Shown one piece after another: positions 1 to 10,720 of a DNA stretch of 26,412 nucleotides. The DNA is from Diplocarpon mali. Lineage: Eukaryota > Ascomycota > Leotiomycetes > Helotiales > Drepanopezizaceae. Below the pieces are notes generated by a model. It saw nothing but the letters and a program-made list of their open reading frames with translations. It was not told the DNA's origin and ran no database searches. Position 1 is the first letter of the stretch. Each line of letters starts with the position of its first letter. The stretch spans positions 1 through 26,412 of the forward strand of contig JAENRP010000477.1 in assembly GCA_024741835.1 (NCBI GenBank), in the 5' to 3' direction. Made by a program: the position numbers and the translations under genes.

Positions 1-18
1 AAAAAAAAAAAAAAAAAA
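1..18. repeat. Poly(A) run at window edge
   Basis: The window opens with 18 A residues. The matching place in the third copy of this element, just before 25215, has only a run of about five A within ordinary LTR sequence. The long run is therefore either a local expansion or a contig-end artefact. Confidence 0.6.
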
Positions 19-30
19 CCCTTTTCAACA
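19..30 (+). repeat. Family A 5' LTR, last 12 bases
   Basis: The bases cccttttcaaca end in CA, as LTRs do. The third copy has ccctttttaata at 25215-25226, the same string after C-to-T changes. The exact LTR end is inferred from the CA rule and from where the gag leader starts. Confidence 0.5.
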
Positions 31-1679
31 AGAGGACTTCCTCCCTATTTAATACTTCTATAACACCTGCTATTTAATCATTTCAACTTTTCGATAGGAG
101 GAGTGCCCTTAACTATTTAATTTATCTGATTTTAAATGCAATTCTATTCGAAATAGCAATAGCTTCCGATTCCGATCGAAACACTAGGCCCAAAGACTTC
201 TAACTCTTTCGAAAGAACTAGCAACGATAGTTCGACGATTTAGAGCTTTACTTTAAGAGCAAAGGCATCGAAATAGCAATTCAAAAGACACTTATTAAAT
301 ACGCGAGAATAGCCCCTTATACTCCCTTTACCGATTCGTCTACTTCTACTTTAATAGCTAATACAACTGCTAAGGATTTGCCAAACATACTAAATAAGCT
401 TAGCCTAAGAGCCTTAATAGATAATAACCGAGAATCCTAAAGGCAGATTTTAAATATAGAAAAGGAGAAGGAGTATAGGCTGGCCTTAGCTAAATGCAAG
501 CTTAAGATCAATAGAGGTTTAAGCGATAAAGACTAAGATTTTATTTGAGTTTATAATAATGCGAAGATAAGATAGGATACCTTAAAGGTAAAATACTCTT
601 AAACAACTGCCTTTAACACTTAGCATCTATTATAGCAGATCACTTCATTTTAGTATAGAAAAGATAAAGATAGTAAGGATATAGATATAAATATAGACTT
701 TGCTTAATTTATATTATATAAAGTAAGGAGGAGAGTAAGAGCCGTAGATCCTAGGATAGCTATAACTTTTAGGGAAACTTAGCTTTTTAGTTTCTTACTC
801 AATAGCCTCCCTCTTAAGTTTGCTATTGCGAAACAATCTCTTCTCGTTTAACCTAACCTTAAGATCTATAAGAAGATCGACCTCCTTTGAACTATTGAGT
901 AAGACCTTAAAGGACGCTCTAAGTCGGCAAATGCCGCATTATAAGGCAATAATAAGCCTAAGAAAAGGAAGGAGCGCAAGACGAGCCCTTAAGCTCATCG
1001 GGGATGCTACTTCTATAATAGTGCTTATAATATTACTAATTGTAAAGTTAGAAGGCAACTAATCGATATAGTTGCTAGCTTTAATATTAAGAAGCAATTG
1101 AAGCAGAAGTTAAGAAGCAAACTGCCCTTATCTTGCCGAAGGCCGCAACTACTAAGGAAAGGCAAAGGAAAAGGCTATTTAGCCAGAACTTTAGCAGATA
1201 CCTCTAATAATAATAGTAGGTTATTTAAACTTAAATCCACTTCTAATGATTTAGATAATAATTATAATAAAGATGCCTATATCTTAAAAGCCGATCTTTA
1301 TAAGATCCTTGAATCCGATTAATATAATAATACTAGTTGTATAGCATATATAATTAATAAACCTTACTTATTTAAAGGCCCGCTTACTAAAATAAAAAGG
1401 CGCTCTATTAAGGTTAGTAGTAGAAAGTTATATATAGACTCAATAGGTATAGTAGAGATGAATATCGCTAGTATTTCTTTCCTTTTGCAAAATGTTCTCC
1501 TTATGCTTAGCTTAAGCATTAATCTCTTATTTAACCGCAAGATCTATATAGAGTTGAATTATATAAGAGTTTTTAATAATCAATTTATATAATTTATAAA
1601 TAATAACTATAAAGTGATCTTTAAGGCTAAAATCAAAGATAGACTTTATATTATCTTAAAGGTAATATTATAGAAATTG

Positions 1680-2145
1680 ACTCTTAGGCTAGACCTATAA
1701 GTAAATTCCTTTAAGGAAAGTGCACTCTCTACCTTAATATAATTAAGCGAGGATAAGGAGAATGGATAGACTCCTAAGCTGGGATTGCAAGTAAAATTCG
1801 CGAAAATAACTCTTAAGCCAAGACTATAAGTGGATTGTAAGGTATCCTTAAAGATGACTCCTAAGCTGGGATTATAAGTGAATTTGGTAGAAATGACTCT
1901 TAGGCCAGGACCGCAAGTAGATTCTGCAAATTCGTTAATAACGACTCTTAAGCTAGGATTGCAAGTAAAATTTGCGGAAATGACTCTTAGGCCAGGACTG
2001 CGAATGAAACTCGCGAATTTGTTAAAAACGACTTTTAAGCTAGGACTATAAGTAGATCTTGCCATTTCTAAGAAATCGACTCTTAAGCCAGGACCGCGAG
2101 TAGATCTCGCGGTTTTATTAAAAACGACTCCTGAGCTGGGCTTGC
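1680..2145 (+). repeat. In-frame minisatellite, alternating 39/48-bp units
   Basis: About nine or ten units each begin near act-ctt-aag or act-cct-aag and run 39 or 48 bp, both multiples of three. In the Gag-Pol frame each unit encodes a peptide close to T-L-[KR]-P-G-[PL]-Q-V-[DK]-[LF]-A. The block lies between the protease and the pre-integrase domain. Related units recur at 5261-5415. Because unit lengths are multiples of three, the minus strand also stays open here, giving a 171-codon frame (1646-2161) that I do not regard as a gene. Confidence 0.8.
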
Positions 2146-5100
2146 AACTGGAAAACGGCAAAACCTCGAACTGCTATTACTAGTCCTTTCTAACTGCTAA
2201 TAATAAAGTATCAACTAATAATAGGCTACTAAAGCTATTAGAAGCCGAAAGCCTATTAAGGTATTAGCTAATATATAAAAGATTCGCGCATTTAGGACTA
2301 GAGAAATTAAAGGGCCTATATAAGGCCTCGACCTTAAAACGGAAGATCTAAGTACCGAAGGATCGCCTAGTATGCCGAATTTGCAAGCTAATAAAACTTC
2401 GAAATCAGACGCAAACTAAGCTTAATTTATAGAAAGATTCGATACTAGTGCTAATATCTATTAATACTGCTAGACTATTTACAACCTTAATTAGAGGAAA
2501 TAATTGGTTTTCTCAAATAGTAGATAACTCCACTTAGCAGATATAGACCATTTGCGCTAAGACTAAATCTAAGCTTATAGAAAAGCTGGAAACTTAAAAA
2601 GCGATAGAAGAACGCTAGACTTAGTTAAAGCTAATAGCTATTAGGTCTGATAACACATTAGAGATTAAGGCAAAGCTTAATAAATAGGTAAAATAAGGAG
2701 TTTATTATAAACTAACTATAATATATAAAGGTTCCTATTAGAATAGTATCGCTAAGCGAAGCATTTAGCAAGTAGAGACTAATTATTGCGCTTTATTATA
2801 AGATACTAACCTACTACTGGAATTCTAAGACCTTGCGGTTAAGGCAGACGTATACTTGCGAAATAGAATAGGTAGTAGACTAATAATTAATAGCACCTAA
2901 ATATTGCTATATAAGGCATATTTTAAATAGAAACTAAGCCTAGACTATATCTGCGTCTTTAGAAGCGTCTACTACTCTTATATTAGCCTAAAGTCCTAGC
3001 CTACGAGTATAAAGAGTAAGAAGCTAATAAACTAAAGTAAAGAGTATATATTTATTAGGTATATTAAATAGATAATAAAGCAATAGATAGTATATGCGCT
3101 AGATCTAAGGCGAGTAATTATATCCTTAATAGTTAAGTTCGACGAATCTTAAAATAGGAGGAAGCTATCTTTAAAGCTCTATATACCTAGAGATTCGCAA
3201 GGTATACTATTCGATAGTAATACTATTAAGCCGAACTAATAACCCCTTTCTCTTAGCTTAGGCATATTAAGCGCACCTGCTAATCGATAACTAGCTAGTC
3301 GTCCAAAGGCCGAATAGACTATTCCTATTATCTGCGAACTGCTTAAAGTATAGAATAACTTCAATATCATTATCCCTTTAATTAAAGCACCTATAGTAAA
3401 GGATATTCCTAAAATAGGTATAAGTAATAATAAGCCTTTACTACTAGAAAGCGGTTCCTTAAATGATAAGCCTATAGAACCTATAGCCGAACCTACGTCC
3501 TTAAAGAGGAATAAAGACCTAGAACTAGAAGACACCTTAGACGAACGCGAGTCTAAGCGTATCTAAGCTATAATAGCATATAGGATCTATAAGCTCGAAC
3601 TTTAATAAAGCTTTGACAAAGATAATGCGTTCTTAGCTGCTAGGGAGATAATGAAAATCTCTTTTCTAAAAATGTATAATAAAGCTATTAACGATCTAGA
3701 GAATGGAGCAGTATAGAGTAAGGCAATTTAAGAGGAGATAAGCTCTCTTATTGCAAATAGCATATAGATAGAGGAACTGATGCCAAAGGATGTAAACCTA
3801 GTATTAATAAAGTAGGTCTTTATAATTAAGATATATGCAAATAGAACCCTAAAGCGTTATAAGGTAAGGCTTATAGCTAGGGGCTTCTCCTAATAGTATA
3901 GAGAAGACTACTTCGATACGTTTGCGCTAATAGTTCGCATAGATACCCTTTGCATATTTATAGTAATAGTAGCTGCTAAGGACCTTAAATGCAAATAGTA
4001 CGATATTAAAAATGCATTTACTAAAGCGATTATAAAGGAACGGATTTTTCTCTCCTAACCTAATAGTATTCTTATACGCGCTGGCCACTCTTTTTATATA
4101 CTCTATAGTATCTATAGGCTTAAATAATCAGCCTATAATTAAAACCTCTTATATAGCTCTACTTTAGTAGAAATAGGATTCGTTTAAAGCCTAGCTAACC
4201 TTTGTCTTTTTACCTATATTAAGCGTAGAATTAAGTTGCTATTATATATCGACGATATTACTATAGCTATGAAAATAACCACTTAATTGGATTGGTTCTT
4301 TATAATAATTTAGAAACGTTTTAATACTAAGGATCTAAAGGGAATTTATAAGATCCTTAGTATCTGCGTTATAAGGAACCGCTCTACTTAAGAACTCTAG
4401 TTAGATCAAGAGCAGTATATTAAGAAGATCCTAGACCGAATAGGACTCTCTACTTATACTCCTAACTTTAAGCTAAAGCGTACTCTAATTAAAGGAAAGT
4501 ATAATAAGTTAAAGCCTACTAATGAAAATAAGCAAAGAGGAGATCTGAAGAAGTACTAATAGGATATTAGAGCAATTATATATACTATAGTATATATAAG
4601 ACCAGATATCGCCTTTGTTATTAGGCAACTTAGTCAGAACCTAAAGGATCCGACGATTTAATATAAGAATGCAGTTAAGCGACTTAAAAGGTACTTTCGA
4701 TTAATAATTATATAAAAGGTAAGATATAGACTAATAAAATATATAAGCGCAAAGCTTAAGGTATATACCGATTCCGATTAGGCAAATATAAAAGGTTAGA
4801 AAAGTATATCTAAAAGCATAGTAGTGCTATATAGCAGACCTATATTATAAGGAAGTAAGAAGTAAAAATCAGTAGCTACTGCAAGCACTAAGGCCGAATA
4901 TATATTAATATTATTAAATTGCAAGCAAGGATTATAGATCGCTTAAGTTCTAAAAGATATAGGTTTCGCTAAGTATATTAAATGAGATAGGAACTATATT
5001 AATCTCTAAGCAGATAATATAAGGGCGATTGCACTTATAAAGAATCCATACTTATATAAGCGATTGAAATATATTAATATTACCTACTACTTTATCTGCG

Positions 5101-5260
5101 ACCTTATTATAAAGAATAAGTTGTCGATTACTTATATCCTAACCGATTGAATAGTAGCAAATAGATTTATAAAGCCATTAGAGATAGTTGCAAAGTTCGA
5201 AGCATTTAAAGATATACTAAGGTTGCAGAAGATAGTAAGGGCTTAGCAGGCTTAAGGACG

Positions 5261-5415
5261 ACTCCTAGGCCCGCCTTATAAGTTAGGTTATATAATCTTA
5301 TAAAGGAAAGTTTTTAAATCGACTCTTAAGCCTAGACCGCAAGTCAAGTTATATAGTCTTATAAAGGAATATCTTTTAAGAAATTTGACTCTTAGTCCCG
5401 CCTTATAAGTAGGAT
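5261..5415 (+). repeat. C-terminal copies of the family A peptide repeat
   Basis: Three units start at 5261, 5322 and 5388, spaced 61 and 66 bp. The second and third are in the Pol frame and read TLKPRPQVKL and TLSPAL-x-VGL, matching the peptide of the 1680-2145 block. The first is out of register by one base. The same three units are present in the right-hand copy near 24560-24715. Confidence 0.7.
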
Positions 5416-5431
5416 TGGTAATTTCAATAGA

Positions 5432-5560
5432 GGTTGCTATTAATTGATTATTTTTAATTTAAAGAGATACTCAAGAGTTGGATTAATATAAAAGGATAGT
5501 TGTTATTTTCCTAACTATAGGTCAATCAGAGTAAGGTCTAAGTAGGGGTATTAAGATAAG
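5432..5560 (+). other. Family A 3' untranslated spacer
   Basis: This AT-rich stretch lies between the Pol stop and the 3' LTR. It contains a purine-rich run ending at 5560 (aggggtattaagataag) that may be the polypurine tract. About 95 bp of it are missing from the right-hand copy, which passes from the end of Pol to the LTR within about 20 bp (24747-24766). No coding frame is recognised. Confidence 0.45.
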
Positions 5561-5742
5561 TGATATAGCTATCACTTTGATGTATTATCATATGACCCTA
5601 CTGCTTAGTTAGTAGGATATTAATACGTATATAGCTATAGGGAAGAAAGGGGTAACCTTCCTTCCTTAACTCTTACTAATATATCGACTATCGACCTTTA
5701 GAAGTTTCCTATACCTATTGCGCCGACTCACTTAAGCTCAAT
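5561..5742 (+). repeat. Family A 3' LTR, truncated
   Basis: It starts TGATATAGCTATCAC, matches 24767-24949 closely and stops at a breakpoint. The first 180 or so of 460 bases are present. It should be U3, the promoter-bearing part, but I see no clear TATA element in this piece. Confidence 0.7.
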
Positions 5743-8700
5743 ATTACTAAAGGTTCCTTTAAGAGTCTAAGTAGCTCTATCTCCTAAGCCTATAGTCTTT
5801 AAACTAGTATTACAACTTAAGGTATCATATTATTAAGGCCTACTCCTCTTACTAGATTGCTTCTTATAAGACTATTAAAGCTCCTCTCAGATCTTAGCAA
5901 TAATGCCTCTAGCCTTTTACTAAAGTTTACTAAAGCCTACTTTTATAACCAAAGACTCTATCTTAAAGCCCTTAAGCTATCTTTATTCTTATGTAGAATA
6001 GCAGCTAAAGATCTGCCGATCGCCCTATAGAACTCGTCTTTAAAGACTTCCTTAAAGTTGTCTATAGTTCCTTCTTTAATAGGGCCTTTATAAGGAATCA
6101 TTACCCTTAAGCTCTAGTCGCCATTTGCCTTCTTAAAGATTAGCGAAGTAGCTTCTAATTCGCTTGCTTCTACCCTTGAGTTTCTAAGTAGGTCTCTTAA
6201 AGAATTTGGATTTAAGTTAAGGCCTTTTATATTATTAGTTAAAGGCTATAGAGCAGCGTTAGTCTATAATATAGGCTCTTTTTATATAGCAGCTTCTTTT
6301 ACGGTAATTGCGTTTGGCCTTATAATAAGCTTTGATTCCTTAAAAATGCTTTTAAACTTAGCGTCTTAAGCTCCCTCTCCCTTTCTAATCAATTAAAGGG
6401 TTATCTTAAGTTCCTAGCGCAATATAGGATTTGCGCGCTTAGCTTCTAGACTATAGAAGAGAGACTTATCGAATTCGATATTATAAGTTATTATTACTTG
6501 CTAGAATATAGGAATCCAGATTCTATAAATATTAAAGGTAATATATCTAACTAAGTAACCTAAGTGCCTTTATAGTTTAATTTTAAAGGTTCGGCGGTCC
6601 CTTCCTACCTCTCTCTCTTTAATTAAAGGGTATGCGTAAGCACTATATATATAAATGAAACTCTAGTCAGGCTTTAAGCTCGCTATTATCTATTTAATAA
6701 GCAGCAGCTTATAGAATTGAAAATACTACTTAAACTAACTATAGAGAGCCTTGCTTAATAAGATCATCTTCTTTCTAGCAAGTAGGAAGATATTATAAAG
6801 GTATATAGCAGCCTTTATAACCTTTGGCCAAAGGCTTATTAAAAGCTTAGTATAAATCCTTATTTTAATAAAGCGTTTAATCAACTCCCTTCCTATTTAC
6901 TCTACGCCTCTATTAGGTTAGTATATATAAGTAGGAGTAAGCTCTAAATCGATTCCCTCCTCTTTTACCTATCTTTAGTACTTTATAAGAGAGTCTTCCC
7001 TTAAGGAGATTACTAAAGTATTATTATCTTATTTAATCTTATAAATAGAAAGCCTATATTAGCGTTTTACTTATACTTTAAAGGCCTAAAGGACCTCTAT
7101 AACTATATCTCTACCCTTCGATCTTAATAAGAATATCTAAAGTATACTACTATACTTATCCTTAATTAAAAGAACTTATAAGTAACTATTATATAAATTG
7201 TTTAAAAAGTTAAAGAGATCCTAGGAGATCCTAAAGAAAGGCCTTAGAGATCGGTTCTTAAAGGTAGTATAAAAAATAACTTGCTTAGCAGACGCTACTA
7301 TATATGCAAGGCACTTTAGCCTCTATATTCCCCTGATCTTTACTCCCTTAGCGCACTTGACTAGCGCTTAGAAAGCCTTTGCGCTTAAGTGGCTAGCGCA
7401 AAGGTACTAAGTATATGCATTATTATCCCGCACCTTAGTAAGTGTATAGCTAGACTAGAACCTATTATAAAGCGTTATCTTAGCTATAAGGAATGCTATT
7501 AAGGTAAAGAAGTTATATTAAAGCATATTTGGAAGATCTAAATAGTTAATAGGCTTATATTTAAAGAAAATAAGATTATAGCAATACTCTAACTAAGCTC
7601 TCTTTATAGAATCTCTAATACTCTTAGAGCGCAAAGTAAGGTCTACTTTAAAGTATTAAAAACCCTTATTTGCAAGGAGCCTCTTTGAGATAATATTAGT
7701 AGTAAACTCCTTTATAATAGTAATATTGCGCAGTATTATCCCTATAGGAGAGCCGTTATACTATAGAAGAGAGTCTGCTATATATCTATTACCTCTTTTA
7801 ATAATTAGGAGTCTTAAGGTACCTGCTTTAATATATTGCTATAAGTCGCCAAAAGGCTTAAAGGTGCCTACGATAAGTAAATCCTTTGAATTAATGATAT
7901 AAGTAGCTGCGCAATTATTAAGGAGCGTACTTAAGGAGAGCGGGTGGTGTTTTAGCTTAAAAAGGTAGTAGATATTAAACGATTCTTTAAAAGCGTTAAA
8001 GGCAGAGGGATCTATTACTATAAAGACTAGTGAGTTCTCCCTTTTATTACTTAAACCATCCTCTTTAAAGGCTAAAGCCTTTTCTTTAAATTTATCAATT
8101 GCTATTATTATAATATTATTCTCCTTAAGCTATGCTTAAAGACCTTTGAACTAGTCTCTTGCGTTTAACGCCTTTTGTATTCGTAGGACCTCTTCTCGCA
8201 AGGGGAGAACCTTTATATTTTCCTTACGCCTATCTATAGCATATAATAGTTTCTAATAGTCCTAGGGCTTCTAATAGTGATTTTTAAAGCCTTTATAAGG
8301 GCACTTAGGCCTGATCTCCCTTTGAAAGCTTATAAAGCGATTTTAAGAGCTGCTTGCTAGAGCTTGCGAAGGGGTTTCGGCATTTAAGAGAGACTCTTAA
8401 GTAGTAAAAACTGCTAGCCCTTTATTATCAATTGCTTTATTGGATTTAATACCTACTAAGGCGCGGCTTAGCTATATTAAGTGATACTTATATAAGGTTC
8501 TTATCTACTTATTAGTAATAATTTCCTCCTTTAAGTAAGTCGCCTAACTTAGATTGATCTTTACTACAATTGAGTTTAAAAAGTCAATAACTCTTAATCT
8601 CCCTTTAATCTTAAGGAGATTGTATTATTCTACTAGGCGGTATGCCTCTTACTACTCCTAGATCTACTGCTAAGTATTAGTTCTCCTAGTCTTACTTTAG

Positions 8701-9390
8701 CATAATACGTCGTAGTATTAAAGCCTTATCTAAGACTGAATAGCCTTATTAGAAGGCGCAATATCACACTTTAAAATAGATACTAGGCCTTAGAGTAAGA
8801 GTTGCTAATTTACTAAAATGGAATACAAGTTATTAGCAGTAGTTCTAATTATAAGAGTATCTCTATTAAGTATTAAAGAGGAGAGCTTCTTAGCTTGGAT
8901 TTATACTTAAGCTATCGCAGAAGCTAAGAGCGTTCTATTAATAGTCTTAAAGACCTATTCTAAGAGTAGCTTATAGTATTTGCGTTAGGTCTTTTAAGTT
9001 TCCTTACGCATATAGTACTCCTTTATTAGGATTTTATATTCATCCTTAATATCCTTATAAGAAGCCTATAGAGGAAGAGCCTTTAATAGGTCTCTTAAGG
9101 GAAAGCAGGCGTAAATCTATTCAAATAGAGTTACTATATACTCTTTATATAACCTCGCGTATACTATGCAAAGGTTAGCCGTTTCCAGTTCCTTAAGCTC
9201 CTATATAGAGGGAGCTTAAGGCTTAGTCTTTATAATTGACTTGAATAGGAGTCTTAGATTGGTAAAAATGGTAATATTATAGAGCTTAGCAAAGAATATA
9301 TATTTACTAAACCACTTTACTTAAGAGGCAGAAGTATTAAAGCAAGGCTTAGAGATACTTAAAGAGTCAGATATATTAAATAGAATCTAG
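5743..9390 (-). pseudogene. Copia Gag-PR-INT polyprotein relic, family E copy 1
   Basis: A single minus-strand frame runs for about 1,210 codons with TAG/TAA stops and no shift that I found. From the N-terminus: a long alpha-helical Gag; a degraded zinc-knuckle-like KCPYKGFKNH near 8300; a protease-like LNNCAATYIIN near 7900, where the first Asn stands for the catalytic Asp; a pre-integrase stretch with HLSAKAF near 7375; integrase with FRISxDLF near 7220 and a conserved Asp in LLIKDKYSS; and the integrase-end signature HLGYLVRYITFNIYRIWIP near 6550. The following linker is cut at 5743. The order and motifs match a fungal Ty1/copia Pol family. The start codon cannot be fixed, because upstream ATGs are out of frame or lost. 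Confidence 0.85.
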
Positions 9391-9585
9391 TAAAAAAAGG
9401 TTAGGTATATAAATAAGGTTTGTAAATAAGGTTCGATCGGAAAATGGAGATTTGTTAATTAAAAATAAAGGTCCTTTGAGTTGTTATAAATACTTGAAAA
9501 GTCGGTCAGGAGCTCAAAGGGCCCTCTAGCTGGTTGTATATAAAGAGAAAGCATTTTAAAGTACTCATAGGGCTTATAATTATAG
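9391..9585 (-). other. Family E leader between LTR and Gag
   Basis: This is the untranslated leader on the minus strand. It is conserved in copy 2 at about 22766-22960. The first bases after the LTR (CTATAGTTATGAG) are where a primer-binding site should lie, but I cannot match them to a tRNA by eye. Confidence 0.5.
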
Positions 9586-9777
9586 TGCGGTCGGCTAAAG
9601 GGCCTTTATTAGGTCGCTTAAGAGGCTTGCAGAAGTAGAAGAAGATGATTGATTGTATTATTATCTAGTATATATATAGTAAGGAGACTTTGGAAAGAAA
9701 AGGGAGAGTCTATGACTAAGCAGAGTCATATGGAGGGTCTTTAGAATAAGTGGAGACTCCGCCCATTCTGCACGACA
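9586..9777 (-). repeat. Family E 5' LTR, copy 1 (192 bp)
   Basis: On the minus strand it starts TGTCGTGCAGAAT and ends CCGACCGCA, a TG...CA pair. The same 192-bp unit occurs at 22961-23152 and 15590-15781, and the three copies define its ends. An inverted repeat TATGACT-AAGCAG-AGTCATA lies at 9711-9730. Confidence 0.85.
9711..9730. other. Hairpin in family E LTR
   Basis: This is a perfect 7-bp stem (TATGACT/AGTCATA) with a 6-base loop. The stem is kept in the LTR at 15590-15781 and with two changes in the LTR at 22961-23152. It could act in RNA or as a protein site; the role is unknown. Confidence 0.45.
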
Positions 9778-10720
9778 CTATACCCCTTTATTAACCACTT
9801 CTAAGACGATTAAGCCGACTTACTCCTTGCTATAGACACTGCTAGCGCCGCTTGCTTAAATCAGTCAACTGGCCTCTCTCCTTCTATAGTCAATTATAGC
9901 TATAAACCCTGCTTAGATTTTAACTAGACCACCTATACTACTAAGCACTCAAGCGCTTAAGAGAAGCTAAATAAGGAAGAAGCGTAAGCATAGGCTAAAA
10001 GAATTGATAAAGCAGTCCAGTTTGCTTAAGAATCTATACTAGCAGCTTAAGAAAGATAATCCAAATAAGCAAATAAAAAGCGACGCTAACCCGACTTCGG
10101 CCTAAAGGACCTAGTATATATTATAAAGAGAGCTTGGAAAATAGACTAACCCTTTGATAAACTCGACTTCCCTATTATAGGCCCTTTTAAAATCATCAGT
10201 CTAATCTACTACTCTTATAAAGTAGACCTACTCCTATCCTATCGAATATATAATATCTTTTATGCTAATAGACTAAGGAAAGCCGCTAATAACCCCTTAC
10301 TTAAGCAGATTAACCCGCTAGTAGAACCTATTATTATTAATACCTATTTAAAATAGGAAGTCAACCAAATCTTAGCATTTGATATATAGTAGAAGCAACT
10401 CTATTATAAAGTCAGTTAAGTAGGATAGGATCCCGACGATTAATAGTACCTTACTAGTAATTTTAAGAATGCGGCTATACTACTTAAGAAGTTTTACTCC
10501 AACTACCCCGACGCCCTTAGGCCCCTAGCGAGATTATAGACTTAGCTAAAAGCCGCCTTTAAAGATAAACTCGACTTAAACTACCTATTAGATAATGCCC
10601 TTAAGAACAAAGGTTATTACTAAATGCGCTAGCGATAATAGTAGATACCCTTATAACAATTCAACTTTAATAAAGACTAGGAATAAAGCGCTGGATACTA
10701 ACGCACCTATTTAGAACGTA
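9778..10720 (+). pseudogene. Gypsy integrase C-terminus with chromodomain (relic)
   Basis: The frame can be read from 9793. It shows the end of the integrase core (ADLLLAIDTASAA then QSTGLSPSIVNY), a Lys/Arg-rich helix, the gypsy C-terminal signature (PDFGLKDLVYI, then KLDFPIIGPFKI near 10159-10194) and a chromodomain near 10345-10500 with KVSxVGxDPDD, where both x are TAG codons in place of the Trp residues of the chromodomain. Such chromodomains direct integration to marked chromatin. The protein lacks its N-terminal RT half, lost at the family E insertion. After 10620 stops become dense, mostly TAG/TAA, consistent with a former Gln-rich tail, so the end is uncertain. Confidence 0.85.

Larger units (their letters stand above)
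153..5431 (+). pseudogene. Copia Gag-Pol polyprotein relic, family A copy 1
   Basis: One frame can be followed for about 1,760 codons without a shift, broken only by stops, nearly all TAG or TAA. The start is placed at 153 (ATA) because the third copy keeps ATG at the matching site. Order: Gag with a FDDLELYFKSKGIE-type core; a zinc knuckle near 1005-1046 (C-x2-Y-x3-Y-x4-C, the Tyr codons derived from Cys and His); protease at 1329-1337, where Asp-Thr-Gly reads Asn-Thr-Ser; a repeat-rich linker (1680-2145); pre-integrase CxxC at 2373-2384; integrase with one Asp kept at 2649 but the Glu of NGIAER now Lys at 2754; RT with KVRLIARGFS at 3861-3890 and an intact YIDD at 4245-4256; RNase H with DSD at 4770-4778 and a KAEY motif. 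It copied the element RNA and integrated the DNA. It is inactive here. Confidence 0.9.
1..5742 (+). mobile_element. Ty1/copia retrotransposon, family A, copy 1
   Basis: Positions 19-30 match the last 12 bases of the LTR found complete at 24767-25226, so this is an element that has lost nearly all of its 5' LTR. The internal region carries Gag, zinc knuckle, protease, integrase, reverse transcriptase and RNase H in the copia order. The 3' LTR begins with TG at 5561 and is cut at 5742, where an unrelated element in the opposite orientation begins. Positions 19 to about 1217 are repeated at 25215-26412 (constant offset near 25195), and 4414-5742 at 23276-24949. The copies differ mostly by C/T and G/A changes. 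The element is dead. Confidence 0.88.
5743..9777 (-). mobile_element. Ty1/copia retrotransposon, family E, copy 1 (3'-truncated)
   Basis: This is a 4.0-kb block nearly collinear with 19126-23152, differing mainly by transitions and a few small indels. Read on the minus strand it begins with a 192-bp LTR (9777 down to 9586), then a leader, Gag, protease and integrase. It ends at 5743 before the reverse transcriptase. In copy 2 the frame continues at that point into RT, so the left end is a break and not a natural terminus. There is no second LTR and no target-site duplication can be assigned. The right flank is gypsy integrase sequence, so the element probably inserted into the gypsy element. 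Confidence 0.85.

Noticed and set aside
820..1062. 80-codon plus-strand frame
   Set aside because: It lies in a different register from the Gag frame, which carries the zinc knuckle at 1005-1046. It is a shadow.
1680..2145. Regularly spaced repeats resembling a CRISPR array
   Set aside because: Unit lengths alternate, the 'spacers' are themselves similar, units are in frame with Pol and encode a repeated peptide, and the context is a eukaryotic retrotransposon.
3236..3535. 99-codon minus-strand frame
   Set aside because: It is antisense to the integrase-RT linker of family A, whose plus-strand frame is in register with both flanking domains.
153..5431. Alternative genetic code with TAG/TAA read as Gln
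   Set aside because: The same stops also replace Trp (for example in the chromodomain at 10411-10445), catalytic residues are lost by the same kinds of transition, and copies disagree at these positions. Mutation explains it better.
5743..9777. Helitron or DNA transposon with conserved 3' hairpin
   Set aside because: The minus-strand translation gives protease- and integrase-type copia motifs, and the 192-bp end recurs as an LTR at both ends of copy 2.
9778..9790. Shared tataccc-tttta after two family E LTRs (9779 and 15780) as a common insertion site
   Set aside because: Similarity stops after about a dozen bases; the flanks are unrelated beyond that, so chance in AT-rich DNA is likely.
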